Source of the DNA: JALNXF01 sp964555845
Lineage (GTDB): Bacteria > Patescibacteriota > Gracilibacteria > BD1-5 > UBA2023
Direction: 5' to 3'
NCBI GenBank assembly: GCA_964555845.1
Contig: CAZKUA010000005.1
Coordinates: 1 to 64,000, forward strand
DNA length: 64,000 nucleotides
Under the pieces are notes generated by a model, which saw only the letters and a program-made list of their open reading frames with translations, was not told the DNA's origin and made no database searches. This document shows, piece after piece, positions 53,126-63,815 of the stretch (position 1 is the first letter of the stretch; every line of letters begins with the position of its first letter). Made by a program: the position numbers and the translations under genes.

Positions 53126-55490
53126 CCATTTTGTCTAATTTACTCTTTAATAATGCTCATAAATTCTCATCTGGTCTGACATATTTTAGAAAATTATCAT
53201 ATACTTTTGGGTCTCATTTAAATCTTTTATCTGATTTATTCCAAATATCTTTCCATATAATTTCTTTTTCAGAAAGAATTGAGTTATTGATTTCCCTAAA
53301 TAATGGGTCATTTACAAATTTTGTTCAGGTTCATTTAGTTGAGATAATATGAGAATTTTTTGCTTTATCTAGCACTAGTGAGATATTTTGAAAACCTCAG
53401 CATGAACCTAGGAATACCATTTTTGCATTTGAAGGTATTTTATTAATAGTGCCTTTTGTGTGATAACTATGTCATCTGTGTACTATTACAGTTGGTTCCA
53501 TACTTGGAGAACTATTTTTCATAAATGTATTCATATCATCAATTCAATCAGATATATTTGATTTTGTTTTATCTGATTCTGGTTTATTTGCAAATATATT
53601 AATTTGTTTTCAGTCTTTAGCTACATTTGACTTCACTATTACAAATGTATTATGGTCTTCTATTTTCCAGTCTTTATCATTTTTATAATTTGATATAAAA
53701 TTTTCAAAAGAACTTCTACCATCGTCATCATTATAGAAAAAATATTGTTGTATATTTCTATTTTTTTTATCAAATAATTCAGTTGATTTTAATGAATCTA
53801 ATTTTGGAATAGTGTATTTATCAGGTAATTCATCTTTAAAAAATGGATCGTCAAATTTATCCTTAAGTTTTTTCCCAATTACTCAAAGACGATCTTTTTC
53901 TGTAGTTCAGGTTTTTGGATCTCTATATTTTAATTTTATATTATTTCCAATATACTTTAATATTTCTTTATCATTTATAGATGATACAATATCAATAAAT
54001 GCTATTGAATTTCTTAAATCAGATTTGATTGATAATACTAACACATCCAGAATTTTAACTAATCTTTCTTTTTTAATTGAATTTAGGAATTTATCTACTT
54101 GTCCATATGAACTTACAGCCTCTAGAAATACGGCAACTCATTTAAAATTTTGAGAAGCAAATAAATCATAGAAATCCTTTCCTTCTCTTTCTAGAGAGGA
54201 ATTAATTCTTTTTAATATTCAATAAAAAGATGAAGTAAATATTTCTTCTCTTCATTCAACTACACAACTATATAATTCCTTAGAATTAAGATTTTCTATT
54301 ATTAGAAATCTTAGTTCATCTTTTTCTTCATGAAGATTGTTTATTATTTTTACTAAATTCAAGTATTTATTTCCATCATTTTTCGTGTCTTTAAAATTAA
54401 ATGAAACTCTTTTTATTATCTCTTCTAAAGATCATCGTCAACATTGTTTTAATTTTCTTACAAATTCAGGAACCCTGAGCACTAATAATCAAACTCAAAT
54501 ATCAAAATCTAAAATTGTTTCAATATATTTAGCAAAATAAGGTTTATCACTTAATAACCAAACCACTGAATATGCAGAATCATTGTTTCATCCTTTATAA
54601 GGATTCCTTAATAGTCAATTCATAATAGATTCTTCACTTAAAGCTATTTCATTAAAAATTTCCATTTCTTCATAAGAAAATGGATAAATAGTACTATAAG
54701 GTGAGCCCATATTAGCTAAAAAAGTAACTGGGTCTCTTGATACAGCTAGCTTAAAAATATCTTTTGCATAAGGTTTTTTTGAAAAAAGATGAAAAAAAGA
54801 GAAAATCAAATGAGGATATGATATGCATATTTTAGTAAGATTTTCTTTACTAATAGCAATTTCAGTCAACTCTTTCATTAGAGGATTTTTAAAACTAAAT
54901 ATACTAAGTTCACAAAGAATTCTTTCTGGATGTTTTTGGGCATATAATCTAAGTTCATCTACATTAATTCATGAAAGATTGTCATTTATTATTTTTTCAA
55001 AAGTCTTAGAATATTTATCTTTAGTCCTTTTTTTTAGATTTCATATAAAATCCCAATTAACTATATTGTAATATGTCCAAAATTTTAAACTAGAGAATAC
55101 CAGAAATCCCTCCGGGTCTTTTTTTGCAAAAGACTCCATATTACTATCACTCAACCCTTTTTTTATGTATTCTTCTCAGTATGGAAGTGTTCTTAGTATA
55201 TAATCATACTCAAAAATATATCTTGTATTTTCCTTTAAAACATAATCTAGAATAGCCCTAGTAAGATATGGTTCTTTGCTTATTTCTCTAATATCTGATT
55301 CAAAAAATTTATCCCATCACTCTTTTTTATATTTGTTTATATATTTTTCTGATTTATGTGATATTTCCTTATTGAGTTCATTCCTAAAATCAATCCTCAT
55401 ACATTTATAAGGATCTAGAGCTTCTTTTTTATCAGAAATTACACCGGTTTTTGGTTTTTCTCAAAATACTATATCTTTTTCTATTGGCAT
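53121..55490 (-). CDS. Large helical-repeat protein with caspase/CHAT-like tail
   Basis: A 789-aa protein without signal peptide. Residues 1-560 look helical, with repeating units of the type 'RNELNKEIS... NPEKILCELSIFSF', reminiscent of HEAT-like stacks. The C-terminal about 180 residues have TVIVHRGHSYHTKGTINKIP and KMVFLGSCGGFQNISLVLD. A His in HRGHxxH and a Cys in LGSCGG, about 26 residues apart, follow the pattern of CHAT/caspase-fold proteases. No exact family recognised, and the distance is shorter than in standard caspases. Gly of LGSCGG are mixed TGA/GGN. Its stop lies in the 46-bp repeat. Confidence 0.6.
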
Positions 55491-55582
55491 TTATAATGTT
55501 ACATTTAATAAACACTATAATCTTAACATAAATTCAGATATAAAGCAAAAATTCTTATTTGAAAATTTAGAGCTCTCAATTT

Positions 55583-55609
55583 TTGACAAAATTTAACAAA
55601 TATGATAAT
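55583..55609 (+). promoter_or_regulatory. Putative promoter of PilZ-like gene
   Basis: TTGACA (55583-55588), then TATGATAAT with GATAAT at 55604-55609. The 15-base spacer is short, but the boxes are good. Confidence 0.45.
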
Positions 55610-55645
55610 ATTAAGTGAAGTTAAATAATTAATATAACTTAAATT

Positions 55646-56326
55646 ATGGGATTTAGTTTCAAATCATTGTTCTGAGGAAATAGGGAAAAAGAGGTTAAAA
55701 AGGCTGATTTAGCGAAAGCTAAACCAGTTTCAAAGCCAGTTGTAGATGCTCAGGCTAGAGTTGTGGATATGTATAGTCGTATTTTACCTGAAGTTAAAAA
55801 GACTCCAGATATAGAAATTAAAAAACCAGAAAAGAGAGTTATAAAATTTTCTCCTGATTTATTAAAAGAACATAAATTACCAGTATATAACGGAGATGAA
55901 GAACCTTTGCAATTTAATCCAATCGATCCAAGAACTTGTGTTCGCGAACACTTAAGAGTTGAAAGTAATGAAATTATCGATAAACATATTAATGTAAAGA
56001 CAGTTAATCTGAGTGACCCTCAGATAGTAAGTGATGATATTTTATCAAATATTAGTGCCGGTTGATTACAGATAATATCTTCAATCCCAAAAGAAGTTTG
56101 AGATAAATTATCTTTTGATTTTTTTATGTGAAATGATGAATTTTCTCTTGTTTGAGAAGTTAGAAGTATTTTGACTGATCCTGAGAATAATAAAAGATAT
56201 TGAATTCAGTTTATAGATCCACCTAAAGATCAAATTAGAGCACTTAATTTAATTGTTTGAACTGCTAAACTTTCAAAATTTACAAAAGAAAATGTTTCAA
56301 CTTCAGAAATAGATCTTATTAGTTAG
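55646..56326 (+). CDS. PilZ-like domain protein
   Basis: A 226-aa protein. A basic and low-complexity N-terminal half (EVKKADLAKAKPVSKPVV...) precedes a PilZ-like barrel: TVNLSDPQIVSDDILSNISAG then GLQIISSIP, LSFDFFMGNDEFSLVGEVRS and KRYGIQFIDPP. NISAGGLQI equals the [D/N]xSxxG motif of c-di-GMP-binding PilZ domains; the leading RxxxR is not obvious, so ligand binding is open. Given the pili-related genes nearby, a role in motility or adhesion control is plausible. Terminator follows. Confidence 0.65.
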
Positions 56327-56348
56327 ATAAACTCAAAATTTTTATACT

Positions 56349-56378
56349 AAAAAAAGACTTCTTTGAAGTCTTTTTTTA
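56349..56378. terminator. Intrinsic terminator, bidirectional
   Basis: AAAAAAAGACTTC TTT GAAGTCTTTTTTT hairpin, flanked by A- and T-runs, between the convergent PilZ-like and PBP1A genes. Confidence 0.85.
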
Positions 56379-56390
56379 GTGAGTTTTAAT

Positions 56391-59300
56391 TTATCTAGCC
56401 AAAACAGTTACGCTTATTTCTTTAATTACAGTTTTTCACCCGGAGATAACTTCTACTTTAACAGAGTGTTGTCAGACTTCTAGAGTATTGTCTTCATTAA
56501 TAGGCACCAAGAAATTTTTAGTTCACTCGAGAATTTTAAATAAAGAGCCGTCAACATATACATTTAAAACATCAGGAACGGCGCTCACTGTTCATCTTAG
56601 ATTAAAAAATTGGTCTTTATAAATATTTACCTTTCCATTTGTTGGATTTGTAATTTCTAGGCTAACTGGATTTGGTGTAATTACATTTGAGCTATTTTCA
56701 CTTGTTCAAGAATTTGTATTTTGTATGGTTTTTTCTCAGACATTTATTATATATTTAACTTCATTTGAATAATAGAACGAATCTATAGCTTTAATACTTA
56801 TTTCATAGCTTCAATTTGTGTCTTTTGTGAAATCTATGGTTTCATCTATATTTCATCATTTTAAGTCATCTACTGGAATAGTTTTATATATTTTACCATC
56901 TTTAGAAATTATTATTTTAATAATAGGATTATTAGCATCATATCTAATTTCTACTTTTTTGCTTATTTGTCAGATAATCTCATCATTTGTCAGATTTGAT
57001 GAGATACTTATTCCGGCACTATCTTTAGATCATCTATCACACGGAGTATCAAGAAGTGTTCCTGTAAAATAAGAATCGGCCGTAAAATATCAAATTGTTT
57101 TTAACCAAGATTTGTCGTAAGAATCAATAATAGGGGACATACTAGATCACATATAAATTGTCTTAATTGCATCCGGTGGAGTTTCGTCAGTTACTTTTCA
57201 ATTACATGTGGCATCTACTTCAATTTTTTTACCTCCACTATCGTATTCAGTAGGTTTTACTGCAAATATTGTAGTAACTTTTAGGTCATCTGGAGTATTA
57301 TCAGAAGCAAGTCTTCCAGATGCTTTTGAGATAGTAGCTGAAATTACAGATTTTGGTTTTATAAAATCTTCTTTTTTAAGATTCTTGTGAGCAAATTCCA
57401 TATAAGAATGCCAGATTGGAGCAGCACAATTAAGTCAATCACAGCTTCATTTTGTGGCAGATCAATCAGTATTTCCAGCCCAAACTACTGTGGTAATTTG
57501 TGGAGTATAACCCGCTGTCCAGAGATCTCCTGGTAGAATTTCTTTTTTCTTTCAAGCCACTGTAGTATTTTTATTTGAAGTTCAGGTTTTTGCTGCAACT
57601 TTTCTTCATTTTAGAGTGAGTACATTATTCCAGAAATCATTTGGTCTATTTGCTGGATTTGATAGTATATCAGTTATTACATAAGCCGCTGCATCACTTA
57701 AGACTTGTTCTCATTCGCTATCCTTGAAATCTTCAATAATATTTCATTTTGAATCTTCAATCTTCACTATTGGAGTTATATCCTTTCTATATCATCAATT
57801 TGCAAATACACTGTAGGCTTGTGCTAACTCTAATGGTTTTAATTCTCAAGTTCAAATTGCCAAAGGTCACCCATAATAACTTCATTTTTTGAGTGAACTT
57901 ACTCAGAGTGAATTTGCGTAATCTACTATTTCATTTTCTCATCCTGCATAGAAAAATACTTTTATGGCAGGAATATTTCTAGAATAACCTAAAGCTTTTC
58001 TAAGTGGCATTCTTCCCATAAATTTTGAGTCATAATTATCTGGTTCCCATTCTCCAAATTTCGTATCATTGTCATATATTGGAGTTTCTGGTCAGATAGG
58101 ATTTTTCTCAATAGCATAAGAATAAACAATTGGTTTAAAACTAGATCCAGGCTGGCGTTCTGATGTTATAATATTTACATTTGCTCCGGCATTTACATCA
58201 AAATAATCCGCTCAACCAACCATTGCAAGAATTTGTCAGGTTTTGTTATCTATACTTACTAAGGCTGCATTTCTAGCTCAATATTTTGTTTTATTTATTT
58301 CTACTTGTTTTTTCACAAGTTCCTCAGCTTTGTCCTGTAATTCTGGGTCTATTGAAGTATATATTTTTAATCATCCTGCACTTTCAAAATCTTTTCAATA
58401 TTTGTTTTCAAGAAATTCCTTCACATAAAAAATAAAGAAAGGATATTTAATATTTTCAGTGTATTTTCTAAATTTAAAATCAATTCATTCTACAAGCGCA
58501 TTTTTGTATTCATTTTCTTTGATTTTGGTGTCTTCAAGCATTCTTCCAAGTACAAAATCTTTTCTTCAAGTATTGTATTCTAGGATATATCATTTTAGAT
58601 CTTCGTTTGGTTTTTCTAAATTTAAATCTGAATATGGAATTTTTATACTATTTAAAAATGTTAACATATCATTATAATCAAGCTGAATACATCAAGCTCA
58701 GTCTATTTTAAAATCTGACTTAAAGAAGCCTTTATTTAATTTACAAATTTTAGTTGTATTCTCATTTACTTTTGTAATTTCTGCGTCTGTTATGATAGAT
58801 TTTAATTTATCTTTTAGGGGTTTATAAAAAGCAGGATTTTCAGTTTCATCAATTTTTATAATATCTTTTGGACTTTCTTCTTTGTAGACATATAGATATC
58901 ACATTAATCTGTCACGATGATTGTATGGAGAATAATAGGTTGGTCATTTTGGAATAGAGCTCATTATTGAGCTTTCTAAAATTCCTAAATCTTTTGCCTG
59001 TTTTCCAAAAAATGTCTTTGATGCTTCTTCAATACCAAATGCATTACTTCAAAATGATATTTTATTTAGGTAAAGCTCTAGTATTTTATTTTTAGAAAAG
59101 CTTGAATTAAGTTTGTATGAAAGATATAATTCTTGAACTTTTCTCTTTATAGAGCGCTCTGCGGTTAGAAAACTATTTTTAATTAATTGCTGACTTATTG
59201 TAGAAGTTCATTGAATTTTGTCTGATTTTCCTGAAATATAATTAAGTCAAGCTCTAATTAGTCACTTAAAATCAAATCATTTATTAGTAAAAAAAGTCTT

Positions 59301-59633
59301 ATCTTCAGTCGCTATTATAGCGTCTTGCATTGTTTTTGAAATTTGAGAAATATCAACTGAAGTTCTTTTTTCTTTTGAATAAAGATTATAAAGCTCATTT
59401 CATTTCTTGTCATAAATTATTACACTCTCTGGAAATATATCATTTCAAAGTGTATTTATAGAAGGTAAGTCACGAATATACAAAATCCGTACAATTGCAA
59501 AAAATACGACTGCAAGTCATAAAACTAGAAATCATACGTGAGCTAAAATCATTTTTTTATCTCAACTTTTCATAACGCTAAGATATTTTTCCGATATTTT
59601 TTTACTTAATTGATTTTTAGTAAATTGGTTCAT
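56391..59633 (-). CDS. Penicillin-binding protein 1A (bifunctional)
   Basis: A 1080-aa wall synthase. One N-terminal helix (ILAHVGFLVLGLAVVFFAI), then glycosyltransferase-51 domain with AIIATEDKTFFTNKGFDFKG and GTSTISQQLIKN at about 105-155, then the transpeptidase with PGSSFKPIVYS (SxxK) near 478, GYSRNIPAIKV (SxN) near 535 and AAKTGTSNKN (KTG) near 660. The C-terminal 250 residues are extra beta-rich, probably Ig-like, modules. It is 2 bases from the LCP gene, with which it likely forms one transcript. Gly TGA in many motifs. Confidence 0.94.
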
Positions 59634-59635
59634 AA

Positions 59636-61039
59636 TTAATTATTTAGGAATAAACGATAATCACTTCAAAGAATAATTTCTATTTTTGTATTTGGATTTT
59701 TGGTATAACTAAAGTCGACTACTTTTTCTTGCGTGGTAAATATAAACTGAGAAAGTGCTTCTAGAGTTTTACTTTCTGGACTAACTCAAATTTTATTTTC
59801 GCTATCCCAGATATAATTTATTTTTGTTTTTTCAAATTTGTCTTTCGTGCTAAAAATTGAATCTTTATCTGGAATATTAAATCAATATCTTTTCAAATTA
59901 CTTGCAAATTTACTCGCAAGTCATCCAACTTTTGTAGTATTTACAAATACTATTTCATTTTTTTCTACAAATATTTCTGGATAGTTAAACACTAAATTTC
60001 CAAATTTATTTATATCCTTATAAGACGAAACGCTCGATGCAGTGGCTCATTCTGGCAGTACAACAGATGCTCCACCAAATGCATTTCTATCACCATAATA
60101 CAGAAAACCTCAAATATTGCAATCTCAATCAAAGCAACTTGTATTTAAATTAAATGAGAAAATATTTTCAGTTGGAATACCTTTTGCAATCCCGGCAAGT
60201 GATATTATTTCTTTTAAAGTCAAATCGGTCTTTATATTAGAACTTAGTGTATAAAATAGAGCTTTTAGTTTTGATGGACTTGAGATATATTTTAAATCAA
60301 ATAATTTTTCTTTAATGGCTTTTATTACTAATTGTTGTCTCAAAGACCTGTCAAAATCACTAGTTGAGTGACGACTTCTGGCATATTTTAGAGCTGTTTT
60401 TCCATCAAGAGTTTGCACTCATTTTTTTATAGAAAATACCTCATATCACCAATTTCCATCTGGATATTCTCTATCTTCCAAATCTTTTGGTACATTTACT
60501 TCTATGCCGTCCAATAAATCTACAAATTTTGTAAATCCATCAAAATCAATATTAGCATAATAATCTATTTTTTCTCAAGTAATTTCCTCAACTTTTTCTT
60601 TTAAATAATTCATTGCATTTTTTTCTGATTCTTTTTTTAATCATCTTGTATAAAGCTCGTTAACTCTTCAGGCTCATCCAGTTGGATAAGACACATATAA
60701 ATCACGCGGAATAGAAAGCATAGAAACTGTCTTTTTATTCGGACTAATTGAGGCGAGTATTATTGTATCAGTCAAATCTGTTCATTCATGACTTCCTCAT
60801 CAAATTCCCGTTAGTAGTACATTTATCTTATCTTTTGTCGGGTCAATAGAAGAAAATCCTCAGATATTAAGTAAATTCATAAAACTAAAATCTATCTTAA
60901 AATCCGAAATTTTTGAATATGTAAAAAGCGCTAAAGCTCAAATTATAAAAATTCAAAAAACACCAAGTAAAATCCCAGATACTATATTTTTCTTCTTAGC
61001 ATTAAAATAATTATTTCTAAGTTCTTGTACTTTATCCAT
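59636..61039 (-). CDS. LytR-CpsA-Psr (LCP) family protein
   Basis: A 467-aa membrane-anchored transferase that attaches polymers to peptidoglycan. One helix (GILLGVFGIFIIGALALFTY) is followed by the LCP domain: DTIILASISPNKKTVSMLS, IPRDLYVSYPTG, GIEVNVPKDLED and TALKYARSRHSTSDFDRSLR with its catalytic Arg/Asp. A C-terminal extension of about 150 residues (LytR_C-like) follows. Cotranscribed with PBP1A. Gly are mostly TGA. Confidence 0.92.
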
Positions 61040-61184
61040 AATCACTTCGCCCAATTCTTCCTTCTTAATTTTCGATTTCTTAAATGACACTTTTGTCTTA
61101 ATTAAACAATAAAATAAAATAATTTCTTAAATGCTCTGGATTATATAAAAAAACTACTTTTTTGCAAAAATTTTTTAGGGAAAT

Positions 61185-61433
61185 TTAGTTTTGATGATTA
61201 TCTATTTTGTAAATCCTTAATTCTTGTTTTTCTATAATACAATAAGCTCTAAATTGTTTGTTTATACGAAAATAATAAATTTCATCTTTTTTTGGTTCTC
61301 TCAATCAAAAATCAACATTTGCATATAATCATAATAACAAAAATGTTTTAGCTTTTTTGTATTGTTTTAGTAAATTTCTTTCATTTAAATAAGTGAGTAT
61401 TTTTGGATCTTCTACTATTTTAGAAAAAAGCAT
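61185..61433 (-). CDS. RelE-like toxin, paralogous to 43671
   Basis: An 82-aa protein: NERNLLKQYKKAKTFLLLG, EIYYFRINKQFRAYC and IYKIDNHQN. It aligns by eye along its length with the toxin at 43671-43922. Two TGA codons. The antitoxin gene lies 3 bases upstream. Confidence 0.68.
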
Positions 61434-61436
61434 ACT

Positions 61437-61640
61437 CTATATTTTTATAAAATAATTACTATCTCTTTTTCTGCACTCTAATGCCTCTTTTCTAAGTTCA
61501 TCAGTTATTTCATTATCATTTAATTTTTTTAATGAATACTGCTCAAATTGAGAAACTATATATAATGATAAATCATAAACATCTTCAAATATTTCTGTTT
61601 TAAAATTTATCGAAGGATTTTTAATAGCAAGCTTAAGCAT
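61437..61640 (-). CDS. Putative antitoxin, paralogous to 43470
   Basis: A 67-aa protein (MLKLAIKNPSINFKTEIFED...). LYIVSQFEQYSLKKLNDNEI and the basic end RKRDSNYFIKI parallel the antitoxin at 43470-43667. No TGA codons. It precedes the toxin by 3 bases. Confidence 0.55.
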   Translation of the reverse strand: MLKLAIKNPSINFKTEIFEDVYDLSLYIVSQFEQYSLKKLNDNEITDELRKEALECRKRDSNYFIKI

Positions 61641-61753
61641 AAATTTTTAATTATTATTAACTAATTCTGATTATATTAAATTTCCCCAAAAAATCAAAAC
61701 AAAAATTTGCATTTATTTTTTAATATATTACAATGCTCACACAAAAATCTATC

Positions 61754-61789
61754 CCTCCCATATTTTAGGGGAGGCTAGGTGGGGTAATT
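61754..61789 (+). repeat. GGGGAGGTTAGG leader hairpin, copy C
   Basis: CCTCCCATATTTTAGGGGAGG hairpin, then CTAGGTGGGGTAATTTACAA, 20 bases before the ATG at 61810. TATATTACAAT lies about 30 bases upstream, as at copy A. Confidence 0.75.
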
Positions 61790-61809
61790 TACAATTTAAC
61801 TATTTTTTT

Positions 61810-62655
61810 ATGCGCAGTGAAACAAATACTCTTGGGGTAAAAACCCTAATAAAAAAATTTTTCAAAAAACTTTGAAGTTGAGTGATAATCTGATTATGAT
61901 TTATACTCAGTATTTGAATATTTATTATTGTATATGCTGCCGGACGGAGTGTTATGACTCCAGTTTGAACCTGAAGTTGACTAACTGCAAGTTCATGGAA
62001 TCAAATGATAGATAATCTAAATAGTTTAAACTCAAGAGTTTGGTGAACTAACTGATTAGCTAGTTATTATACCACTTGAAATGTCGGAATTGGAACAAAT
62101 GCTCCAGGTTATCCATTAGATGTTGTTTGAAATATTTATGCATCAAATGGTGTTATTGCCGGTAATACTCTATGGACTAATGATAGTATTCGTAAGTTTG
62201 GCACTTGAGTTCCTTTAAATTTTAGAAGAGCTGACGGAACAATTGAAATGATTATAGATTCAGCTTGAAAAGTTTGAATATGAACATCTACTCCAACTGA
62301 TACTCTTACTGTTAATGGTTGAATTACAAGTACAACTGGATGGAGTACTATTACACCTAATACTTGATGGACAACGTCAAATGCTGGCTGTCGTCGCATT
62401 GGAAGTTTTTTACAAATTAAATGACATGTTAATTATACATCCGGAAATATTATACCAAGTTGGAGTACTGTAATATGAACCTTACCTGTAGAATGTAGAC
62501 CATCTGTAGGTATTTATATACCTTCTACATGTTGGTCTAATACAAATATTGTATCAGCTTGTCTTGGATATATCGATACTAATGGTGTAACTTATATTTA
62601 TACATCATCATCTATATATTATTTTTCTTTTGCCTGAACATTTCCGGCAAATTAA
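61810..62655 (+). CDS. Membrane-anchored modular surface protein, third paralog
   Basis: A 281-aa protein. Residues about 20-75 have the shared helix GVIIGLGFILSIGIFIIVYA and TPVGTGSGLTASSWNQMIDN seen at 17726 and 25094. After a short coil the domain is different: beta-rich, with repeats such as NVGIGTNAPGYPLDVVGNIY and KVGIGTSTPTDTLTVNGGIT. These are typical 'VGIGTxxPxxxLxVxG' repeats found before tail-fibre and surface-protein trimer regions. The end carries three Cys. A hairpin leader precedes it. Most Gly are TGA. Confidence 0.85.
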
Positions 62656-62676
62656 TTTCATTGTTAACAAAATGTC

Positions 62677-62713
62677 AAAAACTATTTCTGGTGGTACTGG
62701 GAATAGTTTTTTT
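62677..62713 (+). terminator. Intrinsic terminator
   Basis: AAAAACTATT, a 15-base loop, AATAGTTTTTTT. It ends the surface-protein gene. Confidence 0.75.
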
Positions 62714-62755
62714 GGTTTGTCAATAGTTTTTTTGGGGAGATTTTTTGTTTTTTAT

Positions 62756-62783
62756 TTGACAATAGAGCAAAAAAGATTAGATT
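62756..62783 (+). promoter_or_regulatory. Putative promoter of rsmH/division cluster
   Basis: TTGACA (62756-62761), a 16-base spacer, TAGATT (62778-62783), 58 bases before rsmH. Confidence 0.4.
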
Positions 62784-62841
62784 TTGGAGTATGAAATAGA
62801 TTTTAGTAGACAAAGTGACTTTTTAACATTTTTTTGACAAA

Positions 62842-63801
62842 GTGGAAAAACCTAAATTCTGACATATACCTGTTTTATTAAATGAATTAGTCGATAGCAT
62901 AGAAATAGCTTGAAATAGACAAAATATAGTAGTTGATTGCACTCTTGGATTAGGTGGACATGCGAGTAAAATCATAGGGAAGTTAAATAAGTGAGATATA
63001 TTTGTAGGATTTGATGCTGATGAGGATAATCTGAATAATGCAAGTTTGAATATAGACAAAAATATTTGAGAGTATATAAAAGAAAAAAATATTAAAATAT
63101 ACTTTATAAATTCAAACTTTAGAAATCTGAAATTTGAATTAAATAAAATATGAATTGACAAAGTGACTTGAATATACTATGATTTGTGAGTAAGTAGCGT
63201 TCATTTCGATGATGAAAATAAATGATTTTCTTTTAGAGGAGAGGGAACACTAGATATGAGATTTGATAGAAAATCCTGACTTACCGCAAAAGACATAGTA
63301 AATAATTACAGTGAAAACGATTTATACAGAGTATTTAGAGAGTATTGAGAAGAAAAGAAATCAAAATTTATAATAGACAATATATTAAAAGCTAGAATTG
63401 AAAAAGAAATAAAGACAACTAAAGATTTGCTGGAAATAATTGAGGGCTCGAGCTTTGACCCAAAATCAAAATTAAGAGTATTCCAAGCACTCAGAATTGA
63501 AGTAAATGACGAATTTGGTGCATTAAAAGAAAGTCTACAGGATGCAGTTAAATTACTAGATGTTGGATGAATAATTTCAGTAATTAGCTTTCATTCTCTG
63601 GAAGACAGAATAGTAAAACAGACATTTAATGAATTTATAAAAACAGAAATAAATCAAATAACAGGAATGAATATGACTCAGCCAATTCTCGAGAAAGTAT
63701 ACAAAAAACCACTTATACCAAAACAAAATGAACTAGACTCAAACCCAAGATCTAGAAGCTCCAAGTTAAGAGTATTAAAGAAAATAAATAATATAATTTA
63801 A
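62842..63801 (+). CDS. rsmH: 16S rRNA (cytosine1402-N4)-methyltransferase
   Basis: A 319-aa enzyme (MraW). GHIPVLLNELVDSI at the start, VVDCTLGLGGHASKI (SAM site), IYYDLGVSSVHFDDENKGFS, then EGTLDMRFDRKSGLTAKDIV and SFHSLEDRIVKQTF, all hallmark RsmH blocks; many Gly are TGA. It methylates C1402 in the P site. The start is a GTG: a stop lies six codons upstream and no ATG precedes GHIPVLL. No mraZ is seen upstream, which is unusual for the division cluster. An FtsL-like gene follows by 14 bases. Confidence 0.95.
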
Positions 63802-63815
63802 CTTTATAAAAATCA

